The translations under genes and the position numbers were made by a program. The notes beneath the pieces are model-generated. The model saw only the letters and a program-made list of their open reading frames with translations, was not told the DNA's origin and did not search any database. From positions 620,001 through 684,000 of the forward strand of contig CAWHVB010000005.1 of assembly GCA_963832715.1 (NCBI GenBank): a stretch of DNA of 64,000 nucleotides, given 5' to 3'. The stretch is from DATFVA01 sp963832715. Lineage in GTDB: Bacteria; Bacteroidota; Ignavibacteria; Ignavibacteriales; Ignavibacteriaceae. Of this stretch, positions 26,353 to 34,702 are shown in pieces. Within the stretch, counting starts at the first letter, position 1. Each line of letters opens with the position of its first letter.

Positions 26353-28355
26353 TGCGGTAATAGTATTTTAAATGTTGTTCCTTTATTAAGGGCGCTTTCA
26401 AATGAAATAGTGCCCCGATGCTGTTCAATTATTTTTTGTGTGATGCTCAGGCCTAAACCAGTTCCGTCCTTCTTCGACGTATAATACAGATCAAATATTT
26501 TTTTCTTCCGGTCTTCGGGTATTCCCTTCCCGTTATCCGATATCATTATTTCAATCCTGTCATCCATGCATTTGTAATGAATAGAAATTTTCCCCTCTTC
26601 CCCCGATGCTTCAAATGCATTCTGTACAAGGTTCATTAAAGCCTGCTGCATAAGTTCCGGATCGAGCCTTACTTTACACGGATTCGTGCTGAACATTTTG
26701 AAATCTATTTTTCTCTTATCAGCTTCCGCCTGGAAAAGCTGGAAGATCCTGTCAAAATAATCATCTGCATCAACCTCTGCAGGTCTTACTTCAAACGGCC
26801 TGGCATAGTCCAGGAACTGTTTGATTATTTTATTGATCCTTGTGACTTCACTTCTGAGGAGATTTGTGATAGTATTGAATTCATCATTATTTTCTCCGGG
26901 AGAAAATTCTTTCTGAAGGCGCTGCGCAATCATTCCAATAGCATTAATGGGATTTCTTATTTCGTGTGCAACTCCCGAAGCAAGCTCGCCCATCGCGGAT
27001 AATTTCTCTTTACGTTTAGCATTTTCTTCAAGCGCCTTTTTTTCTGTAATATCATCGAAGACAACAGTATAGCTTTCAATATTATTGTGGCTATCATAAT
27101 TGGGGGTCGGACTGATTAGCAGGCATTTCTCTTCTGCCGCTATCCTTAATATCTTTTCTACGCTTCTTTCCGACACGATAATACCGGGAAGGAAATTAAA
27201 AGTGCTGATCTCACTAATATTCCTTCCCATAACTTCATCTTCTTTAAGCTTAAATAGTTTTTGCGCGGAACGATTGAAAAGCGAGATCTTTAAATCACTA
27301 TTTACCACAATTACCGCTTCCTGCATATTTTTAAGCACTGAGCCGGTGAATGTTTTGAACTTTTTAAATTCTTCCGATATAGTTTTCAGGTTCTGGGAAG
27401 TAAATACTATACTCAATGTAATAATTGAGATAGCAGTCAGAATAAGAGTAATCATCAGAATTCTCTGATAAGCACGGGTCTCAACATTTTTTAATTCATC
27501 AAGAGAGAGTCCGATCCTGAAGATCCCAACTACGGAATTATCATAAGTGAGTCTTTTAACTACTTCATACACATCATTACCAAAGAAGGGTACTGTCCTG
27601 TAGTAAACGGAATCAGTTCGCAGTGCTGTCTGAAGGAAGCTGTCCCCGTTTACAGCATCAAGCGAATCGATATTGGTACTTGCAGCAAGGATCCCGCTTG
27701 AATCCTGCAGAGCTATATATTTTATCCCGGAATTCCTTGCAATATCCTGTATTATTTTTCCAATGCCGATTCTCTTTCTGAAGTCGAGCAGTTCCTTCGC
27801 ATCCAGATTAACGACGATAGCTCCTTTGCTGCCGGTTCGGGCAACAGCCACGGCGTATCTCTGATCTCCGCTGAATTCAGCATTCTTCAGTCCGATAACT
27901 ATTTCATTTTCCGAGCCGTTCAAAACGGGTTCAATCTCTTCGAAACGGTTAATATGTTCTTCACCGTGGATATGTCCGGGCTCCGGAATACGATTAGAAA
28001 GTATCCTATCGCCCGTCTTATCAAAAATATTTATTCTATAGAGATTATTAGCGCTGCCTATATCAATAAGCTTCTGACGGGTAAGCTTACCAGAGGCATC
28101 CAGGTCCCTGATAAGCCTGGCATTATTCAGCAGTCTTTCAGTGATCAAATCTTCGATCTCGAATCCCGAATTAATAGTATTAACGGAACTTTCGGTAATT
28201 GTTTCAATGAGTGCCAGGGATTGTTCATTAAGGATATGGTAGAGTTCACTCTTACCCTGCTGAAGTTCGAAATAAGCAGAGGTGATCATCACGATACCAA
28301 TGATCACAGTTATAGCAATTACAGCAGACGGACGGAGCCTAAATTTCCATTTCAC
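26349..28355 (-). CDS. Membrane sensor histidine kinase of the sigma-54 system
   Basis: A 668-residue sensor kinase. TM1 is at about 11-29, a periplasmic sensor region at 30-296 resembles a double Cache fold, and TM2 is at 297-319. Then a PAS domain (about 335-440), a HisKA domain with phospho-acceptor His464 in GVAHEIRNP, and an HATPase domain with NLVQNAFEA, DNGKGIP and GTGLGLS boxes. The periplasmic part contains GHIHGEEH (His128, His130, His134), a plausible metal-binding patch. The stop overlaps the start of the response regulator by four bases (ATGA), so they are a cognate pair, analogous in layout to ZraSR. Signal not proven. Confidence 0.9.
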   Translation of the reverse strand: MKWKFRLRPSAVIAITVIIGIVMITSAYFELQQGKSELYHILNEQSLALIETITESSVNTINSGFEIEDLITERLLNNARLIRDLDASGKLTRQKLIDIGSANNLYRINIFDKTGDRILSNRIPEPGHIHGEEHINRFEEIEPVLNGSENEIVIGLKNAEFSGDQRYAVAVARTGSKGAIVVNLDAKELLDFRKRIGIGKIIQDIARNSGIKYIALQDSSGILAASTNIDSLDAVNGDSFLQTALRTDSVYYRTVPFFGNDVYEVVKRLTYDNSVVGIFRIGLSLDELKNVETRAYQRILMITLILTAISIITLSIVFTSQNLKTISEEFKKFKTFTGSVLKNMQEAVIVVNSDLKISLFNRSAQKLFKLKEDEVMGRNISEISTFNFLPGIIVSERSVEKILRIAAEEKCLLISPTPNYDSHNNIESYTVVFDDITEKKALEENAKRKEKLSAMGELASGVAHEIRNPINAIGMIAQRLQKEFSPGENNDEFNTITNLLRSEVTRINKIIKQFLDYARPFEVRPAEVDADDYFDRIFQLFQAEADKRKIDFKMFSTNPCKVRLDPELMQQALMNLVQNAFEASGEEGKISIHYKCMDDRIEIMISDNGKGIPEDRKKKIFDLYYTSKKDGTGLGLSITQKIIEQHRGTISFESALNKGTTFKILLPQ

Positions 28356-28442
28356 AATATTTCCCGAACAATTTTCATTCCTTAGTATCCATATGATTCG
28401 GGGAATTGAAACAGGGTTCGGATATTGAAATTCGCCGGGATG

Positions 28443-28476
28443 GTCGCAGTAAAACGCCTATAAAGTCGAAGTAAAA
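28443..28476 (+). promoter_or_regulatory. Direct repeat, likely activator sites
   Basis: GTCGCAGTAAAA (28443-28454) and GTCGAAGTAAAA (28465-28476) differ at one base and start 22 bp apart, about two helical turns. They share the GTCG core with the palindromes at 23479-23514 and lie 45-75 bases upstream of a sigma-54-like promoter. They also sit in the shared upstream region of the kinase gene. Confidence 0.45.
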
Positions 28477-28518
28477 TGATCCGCATCAAAAATCTCCCCA
28501 AACTGAATAATTTGATTA

Positions 28519-28535
28519 TGGCATAACCGTTGATT
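28519..28535 (+). promoter_or_regulatory. Sigma-54-like promoter candidate
   Basis: TGGCATAACCGTTGATT keeps the TGGCA of the -24 element and TTG of the -12 element at the required spacing, but the -12 GC reads GA. Transcription would start near 28544, leaving a leader of about 44 bases before the gene at 28588. Confidence 0.4.
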
Positions 28536-28587
28536 AAACAAATCAAACGGACGTCCCTAAAAATAATAATTTGACAAGGAGATAGAA

Positions 28588-29001
28588 ATGAAAAACATAG
28601 TAAAAATGCTGATAACCTCAGGGATGGTTTTGATACTAGGATTATATCTTAACAGCTCTGAACTGAATGCACAAACTAATGGAAACAAAACCGGCAAAGG
28701 ATTTATCGACCTGAACAACGACGGGATAAATGATAATGCTATTGATTCCGATGGTGATGGAATTCCGAATTGTATGGATCCCGATTTTGTCAGGGCACAA
28801 AGAAGCAGCGCAAACCAGTACACTTTCTGGCACAGGCACAACTATAAATTCAACGCGGTTCATGGAAATGGTTTTGGACCGGGCAACGGTTCGGGACACA
28901 GCGGAATAGGTCCCCGGAACGGAACAGGGTTTGGACCAGGATCAGGATCGGGAACTTGTGACGGAACAGGTCCCAAAGGCAGAAGAGGCGGAAGAAGATA
29001 A
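28588..29001 (+). CDS. Small exported Asp-loop protein with Gly-rich repeats
   Basis: A 137-residue exported protein. Signal peptide to about residue 30 (ELNAQ), then two Asp-rich loops, DLNNDGINDNAID and DSDGDGIPNCMDPDF, in the thrombospondin type-3/EF-hand style. A His/aromatic stretch follows (FWHRHNYKFNAVHG), then Gly/Asn/Ser-rich near-repeats (GFGPGNGSG, GTGFGPGSGSG) and a basic tail (GPKGRRGGRR). It shares the Asp loop and basic Gly-rich end with the protein at 23601. AAGGAG precedes the ATG. A strong terminator follows, so the transcript is monocistronic. Likely an envelope calcium- or metal-binding protein under control of the adjacent two-component system; inference. Confidence 0.72.
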   Translation: MKNIVKMLITSGMVLILGLYLNSSELNAQTNGNKTGKGFIDLNNDGINDNAIDSDGDGIPNCMDPDFVRAQRSSANQYTFWHRHNYKFNAVHGNGFGPGNGSGHSGIGPRNGTGFGPGSGSGTCDGTGPKGRRGGRR

Positions 29002-29017
29002 CAGCACTCCCTCAAAC

Positions 29018-29047
29018 AAGCGGCAGATTCTTTCTGCCGCTTTTTTT
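29018..29047 (+). terminator. Rho-independent terminator
   Basis: GCGGCAGA (29020-29027) pairs with TCTGCCGC (29033-29040) around a five-base loop, followed by seven T (29041-29047). It lies 17 bases after the stop of the gene at 28588. Confidence 0.92.
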
Positions 29048-29146
29048 ATCCATTCAACAGATCTAAGAATTTAATCATTAGGAGAAGAAATTGACATTTT
29101 GGGTGTTCCGGCAGTGAAGATGCATTTTAAGGCAAGACAGAGTTAA

Positions 29147-29989
29147 TTAAACACTCAGAAGGAATATCGCAATTATCCCGATTCCCATCGCCCACCATCC
29201 GTAGACATTCAGCTTTTCTTTCCAGATTATAAATGCTGCCAGTGTTGTCAACACAATTACACCGATATTGATAGAGGGATAAACTATAACTGCAGGCAGA
29301 TTGTTTAGTGCGTCCAGCATAAAATATGAACTAAGAACATTAGGAATGCCGAGGATTAATCCGACGGCAATCGTCCTGGATTCAAGCCTGATTTTTTTAA
29401 TCAGCGCATAAGTGAAAGAGTATAAGAAGGCAAATGAAAAAATAACGAAAATAAAAAAATTCTTTTCCGCTGCAGGACGCCAGTTCTGAAAAATCTTAAA
29501 ACTGAAATCGTTGATGCCAATTGCAAGCAGAAGCAGGATGAGATAAAGGTAATCAGCTCCGTTGAAACTGCCGGAGGAAAACTTCCTGATAGAAAAGTAA
29601 AAAAGAAGGATAGTGATGAGTGCAAGTAATATTCCCGACAGCTGGAGCAGGGAGGGAATCTCATTATAGATAATTATTGAGAGTCCTGCTGGAATGATTA
29701 CGGATAACCTGGAACTCACTGCGGAAAGAGAAGCACCCGCCTTGCTGACTGCAATGGCAAAAACGAAGAAGCCTATGAAGAATAATAAACCAAGTACAAC
29801 TCCGAACAAAAACGCCGCAGTTGAATAAACGGGTACTGTATCTGAAACAAGTAAAATCAGACTGATAACCGAAGCTGTAAAATAATTTCCGCAAAGAAGC
29901 AGTATGGGATTGCCTTTTTTAGTATCGCTGTATTTCAGGATCAGGGTGATGGAAGTTGAGCAGATTACTGTTAGAAGGAGGGGAAACAT
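29147..29989 (-). CDS. EamA/DMT-family transporter
   Basis: A 280-residue integral membrane protein with ten predicted helices in two halves, matching drug/metabolite transporters of the EamA type. Conserved traits are the short N-terminal helix MFPLLLTVICSTSITLILKY, the loop SRLSVIIPAGLSIIIYNEIP and the second-half YPSINIGVIVLTTLAAFIIWKEKLN, equivalent to the usual P-x(n)-G-x(n)-E end of each repeat. The substrate cannot be told. Its ATG lies one base after the stop of the upstream NAD(P)-binding gene, so the two are cotranscribed. Confidence 0.85.
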   Translation of the reverse strand: MFPLLLTVICSTSITLILKYSDTKKGNPILLLCGNYFTASVISLILLVSDTVPVYSTAAFLFGVVLGLLFFIGFFVFAIAVSKAGASLSAVSSRLSVIIPAGLSIIIYNEIPSLLQLSGILLALITILLFYFSIRKFSSGSFNGADYLYLILLLLAIGINDFSFKIFQNWRPAAEKNFFIFVIFSFAFLYSFTYALIKKIRLESRTIAVGLILGIPNVLSSYFMLDALNNLPAVIVYPSINIGVIVLTTLAAFIIWKEKLNVYGWWAMGIGIIAIFLLSV

Positions 29990-29990
29990 A

Positions 29991-30803
29991 TTAAAGCATC
30001 GTTAGGGGATCAGGGTAAATGAAATTATAACCGAGCATCTTCTTTAGTTTATCTGAATTTACAATTTTATAACTGTCATCAGTATCGATAAATTCAGGCA
30101 GGGGAAGGTTGAGTTTTTGTGCAGCTGCAGTATAAAATTCTTTTTTAGGAGGGTGCAGATCAGAACAGGCATTGAATATTTGATTCCATACATTCCTGAT
30201 GATAACCTGGTGGATGATATTTATACAATCTTCACGGTGTATAAGATTGACAGGGATATTTCCGCCCGGTATATTTTTCCTTCCTGCAAAAAATTTAACC
30301 GGATTCCTGTCGGTATCAACAAGTCCGGCAAACCGTATAATACACTTTTCGAAAGACTGCTCTGCCAACAGCAGCCCTTCTACAATTTTCAGCGCTTTAC
30401 CGGATTCTTTTTCGGGATGAAGTTCATCATTTTCAGTGACCATACGGTTTTCATTTCTGTATACTGAAGTTGAACCGATGAAAATTATCTTTCTAATGGG
30501 CGAGTTTTTTACTTCTGCCAGTATAGATTCAAGCTGCTTTGTATGAAAGTTAACTTTATCATCGCCCCCACCTGGAGGAATATTTATTACAATCAGATCG
30601 CTCTTAAAAAAATCATTTACATTATCTCCCTGCAATAAGGGATTTAACTCGATATGGAAGGGCTGAATGTTTTTCAGGGCAAGCAATTTCAGCTTTTCCG
30701 GGCTTTTAGTTGAACCTTTTACCCGGAATCCCTTTGCCGCAAGAAATTCAGCAAGAGGCAAACCAAGCCACCCGCATCCCAGTATTGAGATAGTATTATT
30801 CAT
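29991..30803 (-). CDS. NAD(P)-binding SDR-like protein (YeeZ-type)
   Basis: A 270-residue extended-SDR-like protein. The N-terminal Rossmann motif ISILGCGWLGLPLAEFLAAKG is a GxGxxG variant, followed by KGSTKS in the phosphate region (suggesting NADP). Later come INIPPGGG, IFIGSTSVY and a C-terminal substrate region. The classic YxxxK is replaced by an ESGKALKIVE segment, so catalysis is uncertain. Proteins of this type (E. coli YeeZ) have no settled role. It is the first gene of a two-gene unit with the transporter. Confidence 0.8.
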   Translation of the reverse strand: MNNTISILGCGWLGLPLAEFLAAKGFRVKGSTKSPEKLKLLALKNIQPFHIELNPLLQGDNVNDFFKSDLIVINIPPGGGDDKVNFHTKQLESILAEVKNSPIRKIIFIGSTSVYRNENRMVTENDELHPEKESGKALKIVEGLLLAEQSFEKCIIRFAGLVDTDRNPVKFFAGRKNIPGGNIPVNLIHREDCINIIHQVIIRNVWNQIFNACSDLHPPKKEFYTAAAQKLNLPLPEFIDTDDSYKIVNSDKLKKMLGYNFIYPDPLTML

Positions 30804-30864
30804 AAAAATTAAATCAATCCTGGTATAAGTTAGAGTATTTTGAGGTCAATTACTCGGGAGAATT

Positions 30865-30990
30865 GGCGGATTGAACGAATATACGAATTGGGCGGATTAA
30901 TTAATGAATGCGAATTATCGATTTGGAGGATTATTTATAGGATTAACGAATTTAATGTGAGGGGCCAGACGAATAAGGAATTCAGCGGAT
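30865..30990. repeat. Degenerate AT/CGAAT-rich repeat region
   Basis: Roughly 25-29-base imperfect units beginning GAATTGGCGGATT, GAATTGGGCGGATT and GAATTATCGATTT, with interspersed CGAAT and GGATTAA words. It fills the gap between the SDR gene start and the end of the hybrid kinase gene. Simple and decayed; no coding content on its own. Confidence 0.5.
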
Positions 30991-30998
30991 TTATTTTC

Positions 30999-33900
30999 TT
31001 AAACCGAACCGATGCCTTTGCGGATAGTTTTTTCTACAGCCTGTTTGAAGCTGCTCAGGTTCACAGGTTTAGAAAATACGAATTCAATTCCAAGTTCATT
31101 GTAATCAGTAATTATCTGCCGGTCGATATCACTGCTGAGGATCATCACCGGAGGCTTACCCTTCATTTCAAGTTTTTTAAGTGCTTTAACAAATTCATAT
31201 CCGTCCATAACCGGCATTTTGTGGTCCGTTATTACTATAGCAGGCGGATATTCGAGAATTTTTTCAAGTGCTTCTTCTCCATTGGATGCAATGTCGACTG
31301 TATAATCGGGGGTAATGCTTTTGAGAATCTTGGAATAGAGAAGCCTGTCGGTTTTATTATCGTCTACCAAAAGGATTACAGAAGAAGCTACGGGGACAGT
31401 AAAAATAAATTCCGTACCGGCGCCGTATTCGCTCTGAACCCTTATTTCTCCGCCATGTTTTTCAATTATTTCTTTTACCAGGGAAAGACCCAGTCCGGTT
31501 CCTTTTTCACCTGCCGTACCTTCGGAAGAGAATTTTGTATCAACATTAAAAAGCTTGTCGAGATTTTCTTTTCTTATGCCGGTACCCGTATCCTTCACGC
31601 TGAATTCATAAAACCGGGTTTGTGCAGACCGGCCGGCCAGAGATAGTTATACTGCCTCCCGGCCTGGTAAACTTTATCGAATTAGAAATAAGATTATTGA
31701 AGACCTGGAGAAACAATCCTTTATCGGCAAAAACATAGAGGTCGTCTTCTACTTCGGATACTATCGAAATATTTTTCTGGATGGCAGTTCCGATAAGAGT
31801 ATTTATTGAGTTCTCTATAATTCTGCCTGCTTCTGATTTCTCGGGTTCGAATTTGATTCTTCCTGTCTGGATGCGTGTCCAGTCGAGCAGTGAATTCACC
31901 AGCAGGAGCATCGACTGCGATGACTCGCGAATAAACTCAATGTACTGCCTTTTCTCCTCTTCGTTAAGTCCATCATCATTCAGCAGGAGATCGGTAAACC
32001 CGAGTATAGAACTGAATGGAGTCCTAAGGTCGTGTGAAATAATAGATATAAAACGGTCTTTTGTTTCATTGAGTTTAATAAGGTTATCTGTCGATCTTTT
32101 TAGTTCATCCTGTGCTTTTTTCCTTAGCGTAATATCGCTAATCAGCCCGTACATTTTAATAATAGATCCATCTGCGGAACGAACAAGATTTATTTTATTC
32201 CTGATCCAGACAACATTCCCCAGTTTATTAATAATTCTCAGTTCAAATTCATCCGAATTCTGTATCCGGCTGTTTAACATTCTTTTAAGGTGACGTTTTG
32301 CTTCATCAAAATCATCCGGATGAATTATTTTTAATATCAGTCTTGATTCAGTAAGAAAATCACTTTGAGAATAGCCCGTTATTCTTTCAACAGAGGAAGT
32401 ATAAAAAACAGGGCGTAAGATAGTGCCGGTTCTTTCAAAAGTATAGAGGAAATCATCTATGTTCTCTGTTATGTTTCTGTATTTCTCTTCCGATTCCCTG
32501 ATTGCCTGCTGAGCGCGTTTCCTCTCGGTAACATCTCTTGTAACAAAAACTACGTATGTTTTTTTATCCTGTACAAATGTAGATGAAGCGACCTCGGTGT
32601 AAAATCGGCTGTTATCTTTTCTGCGTCCGAGGAACTCAAATCTTCCCGGTGCATTTTTCTTCATTTCAAGGAGCTGCAGGTATTCGGCAACCCTGTATAT
32701 ATCATCGTTTGAAACGAGGTCGAGTATCTGCTGTCCTATAAGCTCCGAGCTGTTCCTGTAGCCGAATATTTCAGTGAAAGAATCATTGCAGAGAATAATC
32801 TTTCCCTGGCTTGACAGTGCAATCCCGTCTGTAACCGACTCAAATATTGCATTATAAAGTTCAAGCTTCTTATCAACAAGATATTTATCAGAGATATCGA
32901 CAAAATAAACCGTAAAGAATTTCCTGCCGGTTTTTTCATTAACCGAGGAAGTAAAATAGGCAAGAGTCGGCACCCTGTTCCCCTTATTATCAACAAGCGG
33001 AAGTTCTATTCTTGTTTTCCGCTGATCGAACAAACTAAGTTCAAAGACATTTGATGCCAGATAATCGGGTGAGATAAAATTTGTAATATTACGTTCAATA
33101 ACTTCTTCTTCGGTATAGCTAAGTTTTTCGGTGAATGTATTATTGACGTAGAATATATCCCCGTTTGTATCCATAGAACAGATGAGTTCACCCGCCTGGT
33201 TTATAATGGATCTGAATGTTTCCTCGGATGATTTTAATCTCGATTCAAAAACAGCGCGGTCGGTTATATCCGAGCAGCTTATAATGATGGGGTGAGCGCG
33301 GTTTTCAGTAAGGGCAAATTTAACTTCGTAAGTTTCTTTTTGTTTGTTTTCTTTAAAAAGAGACAGGGTTGTTTTCCAGTTTCCTGATTTTTCAAGTTCA
33401 TCTTTAATTTTATTAAAATAAGATTTGTCGAACTGGCCGATTATATCCCCGACAAATTTTCCATAGGAATCCGGTAAAGCATTAAAGCACTTTTCAGCTG
33501 CATTATTAAAAAACTTGATATCTCCTTCGAACCCTGTTGTAAGGATGGGCTGGGGGATATCCCTTGCGGCCGTAGCGTAAGCATCAAGTTTACTCAAATC
33601 CTCCCTGAGACGACTGATCTCTTTTTCAAGGGTAGTTACGTTTTCAAAAAACAGGTAGATGAATTTTATCTGCCTGTGTTTCGTCTGATAAGGCAGGATC
33701 CTGCAGTTGTAAGAATGTTTGTTTCCATTCTTATTAATCTCAACAGTCAATTCTTCAGGCGATCTGTTTTCTACAGATCTGTCAATTACGGCAAGCAGTT
33801 CATCGACTGTCTTTTCCGGAAATAAAACCGACAGGGGTCTGTCATTAACAGGCTGTTCCGATGAAAGTAATTGAATAGAATCTTTTCCCGAAAGATATTT

Positions 33901-34392
33901 TACGCGCCGGTGATAATCGAGTATTAAAAAGATATCATAAAAACTATCGGCAATCTTATTTATTCTTCCTGCAAGCTGGAAATCATCTTCTTCAGCCAGC
34001 TTCAGAGTCTTTATATCTTCGATAATTAAAATCCCCCCGGCGAACTGACCATCAGTAAAAACAGGCGAAGCTTTTACAAAAAGAGATATGAATCCCTCCG
34101 CAGAGACAGACATATTTCTTATCTCTTTCTCGAAAGAATAACCCTGTTTTAGTTCAAGCAGTTCTTCCCTGATGCTCGTTCCGGGGAACAGATCCTGTTC
34201 AAGGATGTTCAGACCTGTGAGCGAAAAGGAATCTATGTTATACAGAACTCCATACCGGGAATAATTTTCATTAACAAAATCGATTTCCCAGTCGGCAGAA
34301 AATGTTAATATGCCTACAGGAGCGTTTTCAAGAACTTTTAGGAGATAATCTTCCCTGTTAGTAAATCCTGGATTATCGGATATATTTTGCAT
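30999..34392 (-). CDS. Multi-PAS hybrid histidine kinase, frameshifted
   Basis: A soluble hybrid kinase of about 1130 residues once one small indel is corrected. The first frame (34392-31606) holds around six PAS/PAC-type sensor units and then HisKA with the phospho-acceptor His in FISIISHDLRTP (near residue 786) and the N box FNNLISNSIKFTRPGG. Translation then fails at CCGGCCGGCC (31629-31638). The other frame continues with FYEFSVKDTGTGI, KGTGLGLSLV and a C-terminal receiver domain (Asp in AIVITDHKMPVMDG). The split lies inside the ATPase domain, so these are not two independent genes. No membrane helix is seen; PAS domains suggest a cytoplasmic redox or ligand sensor. Confidence 0.88.
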
Positions 34393-34702
34393 TATGTATA
34401 TTTTTCATCAAAGAGCTATTCCCGTAACATCAATTATCATGCTATTTAACACCGGGCGATGAAGTATAGTCTAAGCACTGGTAAGTTGTTCAATTATAAT
34501 AAGTTAGGCAAAGCCTACTTATGTAAATAAATTCAGCAAAAATTAAGCTAACCGGATCAAATGTATCATTTTGGATTAATTAGATCAATTCATTTCATAA
34601 GGGGAATATCAGAACTCACTTTCCCTTAGCCTTCTAAAGAGAAGGTTAACGGGTGCATTTCGATAATCCTGATGGATTTCAGTCAGGACTGTAAAAGCAT
34701 CA
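34393..34702. other. Intergenic region with two hairpins
   Basis: About 310 bases. TAAGTTAGGC (34500-34509) pairs with GCCTACTTA (34513-34521) with one bulge around an AAA loop. TTAGCCTTCT (34626-34635) pairs with AGAAGGTTAA (34640-34649) with one G-T wobble, lying about 55 bases downstream of the PEPCK stop and possibly ending that transcript. Neither has a T tract. No gene is seen. Confidence 0.45.

Noticed and set aside
30999..31598. Independent short kinase/receiver gene
   Set aside because: It starts inside an ATPase domain whose first half ends the preceding frame, so it is one gene broken by an indel.
30840..31646. 268-codon open frame on the plus strand
   Set aside because: It lies antisense to the clearly conserved receiver and ATPase domains of the hybrid kinase and has a composition expected of a shadow frame.
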